Shown: piece by piece, positions 47,261-56,396 of the stretch
Layout: each line of letters begins with the position of its first letter
Position numbering within the stretch: the first letter of the stretch is position 1
Assembly (NCBI GenBank): GCA_027422505.1
Contig: JAPQWV010000005.1
Span: forward strand, 13,025,501-13,089,500
Direction of reading: 5' to 3'
From: Craterostigma plantagineum
Taxonomy: Eukaryota > Streptophyta > Magnoliopsida > Lamiales > Linderniaceae
Length of the DNA: 64,000 nt
Notes under the pieces: model-generated
Databases searched by the model: none
Told to the model about the DNA's origin: nothing
What the model saw: only the letters and a program-made list of their open reading frames with translations
Translations under genes and position numbers: made by a program

Positions 47261-47447
47261 CATGTATGGTACCCGGGTTGCTCCACATACATGACTGGTA
47301 CACGACGTGAGCAACCACCCCCCGCATGAATGGTACATGGGTTGCTCCACATTCATGACCGGTATGCACTGCGAGCAACCAACCCCATCATGCACGTTAC
47401 ACGGATTGCTCCACGTGCATGAAGGGATGTCAGAGAAGCGAGCAATC
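47261..47447 (+). repeat. Three tandem 64-bp units, each an H-type pseudoknot with compensatory changes
   Basis: Helix 1 pairs: unit 1 CATGTATG (47261-47268) with CATACATG (47286-47293); unit 2 CATGAATG (47325-47332) with CATTCATG (47350-47357); unit 3 CATGCACG (47389-47396) with CGTGCATG (47414-47421). Helix 2 pairs the 17-nt loop with downstream sequence: GGTTGCTC (47276-47283) with GAGCAACC (47309-47316); GGTTGCTC (47340-47347) with GAGCAACC (47373-47380); GATTGCTC (47404-47411) with GAGCAATC (47440-47447). Sequence differences between units preserve pairing in both helices. The 64-bp period is not a multiple of three, so this is not a protein repeat. Function unknown. Confidence 0.9.
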
Positions 47448-47979
47448 ATCATGACTTCTGTACAAATCCGTGCAGAACTCGGACCCATAAAGAAGGGTTG
47501 ACAAGAGTTCAACCAACCATCAGTGGGCGCGCCATCTAATCTCGATGCTTAGGCGATGTGGATCTCATGTACCAGACTCCACCGTCCACCCACTGCCATC
47601 CATTCCACCATGGTGCGCTACATGGAGACGTCCTAAGCCACCGTGATCCTCTTTACACCCTCACCACCACCACCACCTGACGAGTCTCAGAAGTGTCTGA
47701 TCAACAGTTTTGGGCCACCCTCGTCGACATCACTCGTGGTCGCCTTTCAACGCGATCACGCCACGCCACCATAGTTCCCATGGATCAGTGAAACCCCCCC
47801 TGATCCTAACCCAGGAACGAGCCTACCCTAGCCTCTCTAGTCTAGGTCTAGGTCGCGCGACATCCTCCTCCACGCAAAGATCCAATCAACGATCTCGGGA
47901 GGATGACGTAAGTCGCTTGCAGGAGTTGCGAACCAACGACGACATGATCGCACTCCTCTGTCATATCTCACCACAACCC

Positions 47980-48853
47980 GGACCTCGCCCATAGGTACAG
48001 GAGACGACTCGCTCGTTTCCCGAGTAGAAGTCGCGGCATCTGGTCCAACCGCGCAATTAACCCCTCCCAACCACTCAGCTATCCTTTCGCAGATAGCTGT
48101 TTCATTTCGCTCAAGAGGAACCACGTTAGCCATCACCGCCCCACTTGGAGACGGTTGATGATTGAACATGCAGTATCCCGCCTCTCACTGCACCTCTTCC
48201 ACCCACGTTGAGTCTAGTGTCCTCACCCACCGAAATTTTCCACTTTCTAGGACACAAACACTCTTTACGCACCGCAGGTTCTTCGTGAACTTGCCCGAAC
48301 GCTTGATGACGTCCTTGTGACCGAGAGCGGAAGACCCACGACAGCCACCCTCACCACAACTGTCGATGGGCCACGGATACGAGCTTGTCTCATCGTCCGT
48401 GCGAACGGAAAGCCTTTGTGGCTCTCCGGTTCTTTTTGTCCTGTGCAAACAGGCGGCGCATCGGACACATGTTTCGATGTTGTGACGACGGAGCGTCTTT
48501 GTGACCCCCGTCTGGTTAGTTACCCCGTTCGTGATGGAGCCCCGACTCATAGCAATCAGCGAGGAACTTACACATTCCATGCCGCGCTCAACAAGGATCT
48601 ATGAAGGAAAAGGTCCCATCACCGACACCACTCCACCACGCCTACGCTTACGCCACCACATGCTGCTCCGCCTCGTCCGAGTTCCGAAATGAACTTGGAG
48701 GAAAGCCAATTGCTGCTACTCCCGAGAATCCCACTTGATTGCCTCACTCAACACCACACCACACCATCATCACCACCATCAACACCAGAGGCAGACTCAT
48801 CCCACGGACGACGTGACGATCCCGAAGACGGAGATCATCTCAAGGGGGAGTAA
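47980..48853 (+). pseudogene. Decayed Sirevirus accessory gene in the LARD
   Basis: No open frame spans it, but pieces match the accessory protein of the Sirevirus in order along its own sequence, with some rearrangement. About 47988-48110 reads PIGTGDDSLVSRVEVAASGP (Sirevirus PIGTGDDFVFPRVEVATSGP). About 48436-48510 reads PVQTGGASDTCFDVVTTERL (Sirevirus PVQTGGTSVPSTDVVTTEHF). About 48805-48853 reads RRDDPEDGDHLKGE followed by a stop (Sirevirus HDDPDGEDRPEGEK). The accessory gene is thus the only Sirevirus coding region detectable in this non-autonomous element. Confidence 0.78.
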
Positions 48854-49372
48854 AGGAGAAGAAATGAGTTGAAGATCGTACAGCAGCATCAGCAGCAACC
48901 ATCATCCACGCCACTTCAACCAACTACGCACCGCCGGAGGCTTCCACTACCTCTGCGCACACTCTTATGTGTCAGGCTATTATGTTCATAATGGAACACT
49001 CGAAGGAGCCATGGCACATCTCACCCACCACATTCCGCCACTACTGCGCTGACCACTCTGAAGACCGGGCTCCCTGCTCTTGAAAGTCACATTTCAATGG
49101 AGCCTTGGCACATTTTTTACGCCCCACGCCTACCTTCTTCTGGAGCCAGACGAGTCATCTTCGAGGCCGAACCAGACAACTTCCATTCGAAGACGACAAA
49201 TCCGGCGCCAAGAAGAAGAAGATTGGAGAATCTTAACAAGTGAGTCCCAGCCGAGCCATCAATGCCTCCGCAAGAAGAGGAGATATCCCTTGTAGGGGGA
49301 GTTTGCTAGGAAACGAGATCTCCAATATGCCCAACAAAGATATCCCGCGCTGAACTGAAGATTGAACACTAA
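48854..49372 (+). other. LARD 3' internal region
   Basis: No gene. Contains a PPT-like AGGGGGAG near 49293-49301 in addition to one at about 48842-48850 inside the accessory remnant. Confidence 0.5.
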
Positions 49373-49381
49373 GGGGGAGAT
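49372..49381 (+). promoter_or_regulatory. LARD polypurine tract
   Basis: AAGGGGGAGAT directly before the 3' LTR, the same as in the Sirevirus. Confidence 0.9.
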
Positions 49382-49720
49382 TGTTAGGAAATATTTTGTA
49401 GTGTTCAATTTCATTGTATTATCTTTGTTGATTTGCTTTATTAAACTTTGGGCTAGCTCTTAATTGGGTTAGTTCTTAGTTATTTATGTAATGGGCCTTC
49501 ACAAGAGGCCCACCTATTATATACCAACTTGTGGTATAAATAGGAAAACCCTAACACATAGTTAGGGGTGCTTGTGTGTGTTAATCAAATAAACAATTTT
49601 AGAGTGAGAGAGTCTCCTCAAGAACACCACCAAGCCCCACACGCCCCGAACCTAAATCTCGATCCTTAGGCGTGTTTAATCCGTCCGAAGTCGTATTGTT
49701 GGTGCTAATCGGGACCAACA
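49382..49720 (+). repeat. LARD 3' LTR
   Basis: 339 bp, no difference from 45688-46026 seen by eye; followed by the cttac target duplication. Confidence 0.93.
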
Positions 49721-49725
49721 CTTAC

Positions 49726-50055
49726 CGATACCCGAATGGAAGTGGGACCACATTACTATGGATTTCGTCATTGGTTTACCCAAGACGACGAAAAGCCATG
49801 ATGCTATCTGGGTGGTTATAGACCGCCTGATGAAATCAGCCCATTTCCTTCCAATCAACTCTACTTTTTCTATGGAACGCTATGCCAAATTGTACATTCA
49901 GAAAATTATTCGACTCCATGCAATTCCGATCTCTATTGTATCGGATTGAGATTCGAGATTTCTATCGAACTTTTGGCAGAGCTTGCAGAAAGCGATGGGA
50001 ACAAAGCTCTCATTCAGCACTACATATCATCCCCATACCGCGGACAGCCTGAACG
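49726..50055 (+). pseudogene. Second gypsy integrase, continuation
   Basis: Resumes the integrase interrupted at 45687: [39 protein letters not shown], then VSD with TGA at 49947-49949 (for R) and TTYHPHT. It loses homology near 50055, short of the catalytic Glu region, where CACTA-related sequence begins. Confidence 0.85.
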
Positions 50056-50056
50056 A

Positions 50057-50396
50057 AATTAAAAATTGTCTGTTATTTGGTTAGCTAATTTATCAATTAA
50101 AATAATAAATGAAATTAAAACAAAAAGAAAAGAAAACAAAACAAAAAAAATAGAAAATCACCGACTACAAATTTAGTCGGTGATGTAGTAGCTAACAATT
50201 TAGCGACTACAGACCTTGTAGTCGCCGATGTAGTCGCCAGTTGCGACTAATTGGCGACCTATCCAATTTAGCGACAACGCATTTAGAGACTACGACTTTT
50301 AGTCGCTATTGTAGTCGCCAAACGTATTTAGCGACTAATTTTCTATGGTTAGCGACTGATTTCTGTGGCCGCTAAAACACATTTTTTTTTGTAGTG
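50057..50396. mobile_element. CACTA (En/Spm) transposon terminus with subterminal repeats
   Basis: The right end reads GTAGTG at 50391-50396, which is CACTAC on the minus strand, the CACTA terminus. Behind it lie at least eight inverted or direct copies of TTAGCGACTA/TAGTCGC words (about 50160-50375), the usual transposase-binding subterminal repeats. No transposase or matching left terminus is seen, so this is a truncated or tiny non-autonomous copy. Confidence 0.75.
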
Positions 50397-51645
50397 AATC
50401 CCGATCATAACCCAAAAAAATCATTCTATACTTCTTACCTTTACACGCTTCATAATAGTTCCAATACCGATAATCTTTTGTATAAATACTAAGACATACG
50501 TAACAATAATTATTTCAATCTCTGAAATTTAACCTAGTTTACTAAAAATTTCAAAACTACCAAAGATACTCTTATCAACAAACGATCAGAACTACTAAGT
50601 ATCACATATTCTAATACCGAGATTTTCCACGTGAGCACATAACCACTTCAAAGATCTCAGGAAACCCTAATATGTAGATCATATAATACTATTAAAATAC
50701 ATAAAAGACAGCTATGTTTACCTTACGTCCAAGTTTTTAAGTTTGTTAGGAGCTTATATTGCCGAAATCTCCTTTACCCTTGATGGAGTTCCCCTTTTCT
50801 TTATGTACTGTTTTCGTTCTTTGTTTCTAGGCCATTAAGGGTTTTCGTGGGTTTTGTACTTAATAATTCCTAAATATTGAGATGATGATAAATGGGTAAC
50901 GTGTCTTACCTCATGGAGTAAGCTAACATTGTTACTTATTATTAATCTCCTACGTCCATTCCTAACCCAATCTCCTAACTATTATTTATAATATAGCTAT
51001 ATATATGTACGTATGTGTATGTCTTTGTTTTTCCTCATAGATTAAGCAATCGAATCCCTCTAATATTTTATTATTATGTCCAAGTTCATATTTGTTCCAT
51101 AGTATAATTATACTTACATGCCTATACAATTTAGTTATATATATAACTTGATACAATCACGAAAACTTCTAGCCACCATCACGAAAACTTTCTAGTCCCC
51201 CATGATAACTTACCACACATCCAACGAGAATTTTGATAGCTTATTATAATTATAATATTTATGCATAATATGTAGAAAGATATATAGATTTGGTCTGATA
51301 TGATAAGGACAATTGGCACCGAAAACTTTGAGAGAGTGGTAAAAACTTTTTAGTCCTGTATCGAAAACTTAGTGATAATAATTTGTTTTGCCGAAAAGTT
51401 ATAATATTATTTAAGATCTAAAACAACTATGTATACCGAAAACTTCTAAGTTTTATTAAGTACCAAAAACCTTTAGACCCTAGGTCAAAAACATTCTTAG
51501 CTCAAATTTTCCTTATGCTAAATAATTGAGTTCTCAGTAATTACAAGAAACTTCTTTAACTCTATTTAATTCTCTCAGCATTCCTAAATTAAATTCCTAA
51601 GTTAAAAATTTATCCTAAAGCCCGTATTAAATTTTGCGGGTATTA
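50397..51645 (-). repeat. Minus-strand gypsy LTR (partial)
   Basis: The sense strand begins TGTAATACCCGC at 51645, just after a polypurine tract, and matches the LTR starts at 58686 and 59225. No gene. Between 51160 and 51490 a CGAAAACTT word recurs at least six times. The other LTR edge is not defined and is probably lost at the CACTA junction (50396). Confidence 0.7.
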
Positions 51646-51808
51646 CATCCCCCTTAAAAGAATTTCGTCCCCGAAATTCGCCGACTGGTGTAACTCGGGT
51701 AACGATTTCTTCTATTCCCTATTTTACATGCATTCTCTTAAGGTATAATTTATTCCCAGCTTGATATCATGCAATCGAGGCGATACATTTAAATGTGTTG
51801 CCCAGTTT
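51646..51808 (-). pseudogene. 3' end of a gypsy pol with polypurine tract (minus strand)
   Basis: The sense strand reads GGCGAATTTCGGGGACGAAA, then TTCTTTTAAGGGGGA and the LTR, the classic end of a gypsy pol with its PPT (about 51648-51662). Only the last residues are recognisable; the rest was replaced at 51809. Confidence 0.65.
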
Positions 51809-52090
51809 CACTACTAGAAATCACGGTATTATACACGGAAAATTCGGTGTCTAAAACTAAAATTCTGTATCTATTAAGTCGTCATATCCGTGCCTGAATG
51901 TGTATGTATTGCTCTCGTGGCAAATTTGACACGGATAAATTCCGTTTCTAAAACAAAATTTGTCACGGATAATTTCTGTCTCAAATCCGTGACTAATTAG
52001 GTTTTAGACATGAAAATGTATCAGAATCAGACACGGATATTCCTGTTTCTAAAATTGAATTTATGTGCCATATGAATTATCCAAATATGA
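51809..52090 (+). mobile_element. Left terminus of a second CACTA transposon
   Basis: Starts CACTACTAGAAATCACGG at 51809, a typical CACTA end, then carries subterminal words ACACGGAT and AATCCGTG in both orientations to about 52060. The element continues rightward through the captured importin fragment; no right terminus is visible before the gypsy LTR at 58686. Confidence 0.72.
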
Positions 52091-52735
52091 ATCCCACACT
52101 CACTTAACTTGCAAGACAATCTTCACATGCATGTAAGACATTGTAGCATTCAAACTTACAAAAATATTGTTGTCATCAAAAACCACAATTCTAACCTAAA
52201 TTATCTATCGTGAAATTTTATTTCTTTTTTTCAGAAATACTTGGATATTTATGATTTGGAAGTCCATTTCCTCGAAGCAAATCTCTTATCACCAAATTGA
52301 GCTTCTGAACCGCACATAACTGGCAGGTATTTTCGCCCATCAAATGCTCCATCGCCTGATTCCTTGCTGCTTTGGCTTTGCTCTGAGATAAAAAGAACAG
52401 ATTTTATCAGTTGCTGCTTTGGCTTTGCTCTGAGATAAAAAGAACAGATTTTATCAGAACGCAAATTGACCTCCAGATATGTCTTAAAAAGGACACTATT
52501 AGAGCATGAATTAGAAAGTAAATGCAGCTTCTAAATAAAAAATTGATTCTATACTCTGACCTGGCCTACCCATTTCTAAGACCAGTGATATGCTGCCGAT
52601 AGGTGTTTTATACTTTCCCTGCCAGAGACACAACCATAGCTATTATCAAATGATATCTCACAATAGCATTATTTCCTCGTAAAACTTAGTGGAAAGGAAA
52701 AAATACAACGACATTCTCAAGGAAATTCACTGTGC
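52091..52735. other. CACTA interior with 47-bp tandem repeat
   Basis: No recognised gene. Two identical 47-bp units lie at 52364-52410 and 52411-52457 (starting TTGCTGCTTTGGCTTTGCTC). A minus-strand frame (52464-52249) runs through the duplication but has no domain I can name. Confidence 0.6.
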
Positions 52736-52739
52736 GTCC

Positions 52740-53546
52740 GAGACTTACCCACATTGGCATCAGGTATGAGGACAGCTCATCAAAGAAAGGCAGGAAAGAA
52801 GCTTTAAACGTTTTAATCAGGGTTCCCAAGATTCACCAATCTGAACAAGTCCAACAAGTCAATTCCTAAGACTCTGATAACTATCCAACATAATAATTCT
52901 GACAGATTTCACACAAGCTAGGTATAAGCATAGAAAAACTGACTTGGTTAAAAACTTCTTCTTCTTGCTCATTTTCCCTTTCAGCAATTCTCCCTCATCA
53001 GCATCAAAATCTTCAGCTTTTGCTCTTTCCGCTCTTTCTGTTGTCCTATTTGAACTTACCGTAATAACTTGCTTCAACTCATCCACAACACTTCTGACCT
53101 GACTTTCATCCACAAGTAGTCCAGAATATGAAAAAACAGATAAATTAATAAACAGAAGATATGTTCCATGCAAATAGAAAGGGGATTGAAGTAATGCCAT
53201 GCCATTCCAGTAGGAAGCGTCATGCATACAATAATACAACTGTTATGCAGCCCTGAGATACACGCATTGGTTAGGGGCTAATATTTCAATGCACCCCTCG
53301 AAACAAGGCAATGCACATGTTGCTTTTAGATTACGGCACAACACTATCCATCTTCACAATGCTCATGTACTAAAATACGGAAAATCTGTTTCAAGCATCT
53401 TATGAAAGTCCACCAAACAGTTTACCAAGCACCCAAAAACATCAACAAAACAAGAAATACATAATGTAATGTCCAAGAATCCAAACAATGTCTGCAAATG
53501 TAAGAATACCTTCCTCCAAAGTCTCAGCCTCGGCTATCTGAAGGAC
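52740..53546 (-). pseudogene. Captured importin-5 (KPNB3-like) fragment, 3' part
   Basis: Importin-5 carries ribosomal proteins and histones into the nucleus. On the minus strand: LQIAEAE near 53546-53520 continues the exon on the other side of the copia insertion; then VRSVVDELKQVITVSSNRTT and RAERAKAEDFDADEGELLKG (about 53110-52970); then LGTLIKTFKASFLPFFDELS and SYLMPMW (about 52860-52760), followed by a donor-like GTAAG. These match consecutive parts of plant importin-5 HEAT repeats by recall. Introns are partly retained. It is a partial copy inside a CACTA element, not a working gene. Confidence 0.82.
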
Positions 53547-53958
53547 TGTTGATAATTAATCTCAATAGTCAAAATTTTAGGATGGAAAATATGAGGAAGA
53601 AAACAAAAAAAAAACAACAAAGTCCACTCATCCAAATAAAAGGTTCATGCGCATGCAAGGAAAATCACCCAAGGAGATCCGATCAAAGAAAAAATAAAAG
53701 AAGAAGATTTGCTTAGATTTTCCTATTTGTTTTCATTTGGCTAGATGACATTATAAATAGCTTGCGTGCATGTAATATGGCAAGAGGAAGAAAAAAGAGG
53801 AAAAAGAGCTTTACGTGAATTTTTCTATTTTCTATACAAGTATTACAGAGAGAAAAGAAAAAGCTCGGCTCCTCCACTCAGCCACGTCCAACACTATCTA
53901 AAATAATAAGTCATTCCAATAAAAATAAGTCGATCCTCGCCTTGTACTAAAAACAACA
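53547..53958 (+). repeat. Copia 5' LTR
   Basis: TGTTGATAATTAATC to AAAACAACA. A TATAAATAG box lies near 53752-53760. Compared with the 3' LTR it has several extra A bases and a CTCAGCC/CTCACCC difference. Confidence 0.9.
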
Positions 53959-53961
53959 AAT

Positions 53962-53974
53962 TGGTATCAGAGCC
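53962..53974 (+). promoter_or_regulatory. Copia primer binding site
   Basis: TGGTATCAGAGCC, with the gag ATG (53975) starting at the very next base, so there is no leader between PBS and gag. Confidence 0.92.
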
Positions 53975-55663
53975 ATGTCGTTCGGTAATATGCCCGTTCC
54001 ACGCCTCACAAAATCCAATTATGATAATTGGAGTATTCGGATGAAAGCACTGCTCGGCTCACAAGGCGTATGGAATATCGTTAAAGACGGGTATACCGAA
54101 CCCGAAAAAGACGACGAGTACACGTCGGTCCAGCTGAAGGCGTTGGAAGATTCTCGACAATTAAATAGCGCTGCGCTCAGCATCATATACAACTGCCTAG
54201 ACGATGCCGACTTCGAAAAAATCAATGATGTAAAGAAAGCGAAGGAAGCATGGGAAAAACTGGAGATAGCGTACAAAGGTGCCGACCGAGTAAAACAAGT
54301 ACGGCTGCAAACTCTTCGTGGTGAATTCGAAATGACGAGAATGAAGAACGGCGAAGGCGTGTCCGATTATATAACGAGAGTACAGACCATCTCAAACCAG
54401 TTGAAAAGAAATGGCGAGGCACTAGCGGAATCCCGCGTCGTCGAGAAAATTCTTCGCTCTCTGACGGACGAGTACGAGAACGTGGTATGTGCAATCGAGG
54501 AATCCAAAAATCTCGAAGAAATGACGGTCGACGAACTCTCCGGTTCCCTCGAAGCTCACGAGCAACGGAAGAAAAAGAAGAAGCAGGAATCGCTAGACGA
54601 GGCTCTACAGACGAAGTTATCGTTGAAAGATGACAAGGCGCTATATACGCATCACGGCCGAGGTCGAGGACGAGGTCAACGAGGACGAGGTTTCGGTCAA
54701 AATTCAGGCCGAGGACGAGGTTACAATCACGAAAAAGAAGGACAAACGAGCAACCAAAATTGGAGAGGACGAGGCCGAGCACGAGGACGAGGCGGTCGCT
54801 CAAATCGACCGAGCGTTGAGTGCTACAATTGCGGCAAGTTCGGGCACTTCGCAAAAGACTGTTGGGCCGACAAAAAGGTGGAAGAAAATGCGAACCTAGT
54901 CGCACAAGAGGATCCAAAAGACGAAGGTGTTCTTTTAATGGCGCTCGAGGATACGAGTCCAGGCAACGATATGGTGTGGTATCTCGACACTGGTGCCAGT
55001 AATCATATGAGCGGGCATAAACATCTCTTCACGGATCTAAAGAAGATTGAGGATGGACATGTGTCCTTTGGAGACGCATCGAAAATTGAAGTCAAAGGCC
55101 GAGGGAAAATATGCTTCTCTCAAAACGACGGCAGACAAGGATCGGTCGAGGACGTCTACTTCGTACCCAACTTGAAGACGAACATCTTAAGCATGGGCCA
55201 GTTGCTTGAAAAAGGATGCTCAGTGTTCATGAAGGACCGCTCATTACAACTAAGAAACAAAGACGGACTAATGATCGCGCGGGTCGAGATGGAAAGGAAC
55301 CGAATGTTCAAACTCAACCTGAAGGCGATTCAAGAAAAATGTTTACGAGTTAACGTGGAGGACAAAGACCATTTGTGGCATATGCGGTTTGGTCATTTGC
55401 ATTACGTTGGCCTAAAGGAGCTCTCCAGAAGAGGCATGGTCAACGGAATGCCGATGATAGAAGGCGAAAACAAGCTTTGCGAAAGCTGCGTAATCGGGAA
55501 ACAGACGAGGACGACGTTCCAGAAGCAGGCAGAATATCGAGCGCGCAAACCGCTCGAGCTCATACATACAGACATATGCGGGCCGATCACACCAGAATCA
55601 TTCGGTGGAATTTTATCACTTTCATCGACGACTACTCAAGAAAGACGTGGGTGTATTTTCTAA
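53975..55663 (+). CDS. Copia Gag, protease and integrase N-terminus
   Basis: 562 codons. The gag (UBN2-type) domain covers residues 1-220 (NYDNWSIRMKALLGSQGVW near the start). An Arg/Gly-rich RNA-binding tail follows (RGRGRGQRGRG), then the zinc knuckle CYNCGKFGHFAKDCW (about 288-302). The protease active site is WYLDTGASNHMSGHK (about 336-350). The integrase finger is HLWHMRFGHLHYVGLKELSR and CESCVIGKQ, with the first core motif LELIHTDICGPITPESFGG. A short deletion or frameshift at about 55600 then breaks the frame, and the normal downstream sequence (ITFIDDYSRKTWVYFLKKK) appears in another frame. Confidence 0.88.
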   Translation: MSFGNMPVPRLTKSNYDNWSIRMKALLGSQGVWNIVKDGYTEPEKDDEYTSVQLKALEDSRQLNSAALSIIYNCLDDADFEKINDVKKAKEAWEKLEIAYKGADRVKQVRLQTLRGEFEMTRMKNGEGVSDYITRVQTISNQLKRNGEALAESRVVEKILRSLTDEYENVVCAIEESKNLEEMTVDELSGSLEAHEQRKKKKKQESLDEALQTKLSLKDDKALYTHHGRGRGRGQRGRGFGQNSGRGRGYNHEKEGQTSNQNWRGRGRARGRGGRSNRPSVECYNCGKFGHFAKDCWADKKVEENANLVAQEDPKDEGVLLMALEDTSPGNDMVWYLDTGASNHMSGHKHLFTDLKKIEDGHVSFGDASKIEVKGRGKICFSQNDGRQGSVEDVYFVPNLKTNILSMGQLLEKGCSVFMKDRSLQLRNKDGLMIARVEMERNRMFKLNLKAIQEKCLRVNVEDKDHLWHMRFGHLHYVGLKELSRRGMVNGMPMIEGENKLCESCVIGKQTRTTFQKQAEYRARKPLELIHTDICGPITPESFGGILSLSSTTTQERRGCIF

Positions 55664-56396
55664 AGAAAAAATCAGAAGCGTTCGAGGCATTTAAAAATTC
55701 AAGACTATGGTCGAAAAGGCAACAAGCTCAAACGTCAAGGCGCTCCGATCAGACAGAGGCGGCGAATACATGTCAGGTGCTTTCGCTAATTTTTGCGAAG
55801 AACAAGGCGTCAGGAGGTTCCTCACCGCGCCTTATTCACCACAACAGAACGGCGTAGCTGAAAGGAAGAATCGAACCATTCTCGACATGGTTCGATCAAT
55901 GTTAAAGAGCAAAGACACGCCAAAGGAGTTCTGGGCCGAAGCGGTACGATGTGCTGTATATATTCAAAACCGATGTCCACATCACAACCTCGAGAATCGA
56001 ACACCACAGGAAGCATGGACTGGCCGAAAACCGACGGTAGCGCACTTCAAAATATTTGGAAGTGTGGCGTATGCACATGTGCCGGATCAGAAGAGGACCA
56101 AGCTTGACGACAAAAGCAAAAAGCTCGTGTTTATTGGGTACGATGAGAAGACAAAGGCGTACCGGCTCTATGATCCAGAAAATAAAAAGGTGATTGTAAG
56201 TCGAGATGTTCGAGTAGACGAAGAAAGTTCATGGAACTGGAACAATGAAGAAAATACAACGGAAGGAGAACCACTGATCGTTGCACCAATAGCCATTCCG
56301 TTTCGTCTCAAGAAAATGACGAGGAGGACGAACCAAGGCAACCGAGGATGCGAAGCATGCAAGACCTGTACAGATCAACCGAACAAGTTCACCTAG
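55605..56396 (+). pseudogene. Copia integrase core and C-terminus
   Basis: FITFIDDYSRKTWVYFLKKK is read from about 55610. After a further shift near 55705 the frame 55707-56396 carries LRSDRGGEYMSGAFANFCEE (catalytic Asp), YSPQQNGVAERKNRTILDMV (catalytic Glu), TPQEAWTGRKPTVAHFKIFG and LVFIGYDEKTKAYRLYDPEN. A frame change near 56330 leads into RT. Confidence 0.88.

Larger units (their letters stand above)
45688..49720 (+). mobile_element. Non-autonomous LTR retrotransposon (LARD-like), 4.03 kb
   Basis: Flanked by 339-bp LTRs that look identical base for base (45688-46026 and 49382-49720) and by a perfect 5-bp duplication, cttac, at 45683-45687 and 49721-49725. It has a PBS for initiator Met tRNA and a PPT but no gag, protease, integrase or RT. 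The LTR start (TGTTAGGAAATATTTTGTAG), PPT (TAAGGGGGAGAT) and PBS match the Sirevirus at 19872-32807. Internal sequence includes a GCGAAA-rich leader, three tandem pseudoknot-like units and a decayed copy of the Sirevirus accessory gene. It was probably mobilised by Sirevirus proteins, and very recently. Confidence 0.93.

Noticed and set aside
47710..48692. Several 60-130-codon frames in the LARD as genes
   Set aside because: They overlap on both strands; the only recognisable sequence is the broken accessory-gene remnant that crosses frames.
54222..54917. Long minus-strand frame opposite copia gag
   Set aside because: Mirror of the Arg/Gly-rich coding strand; the plus strand has a full gag with zinc knuckle.
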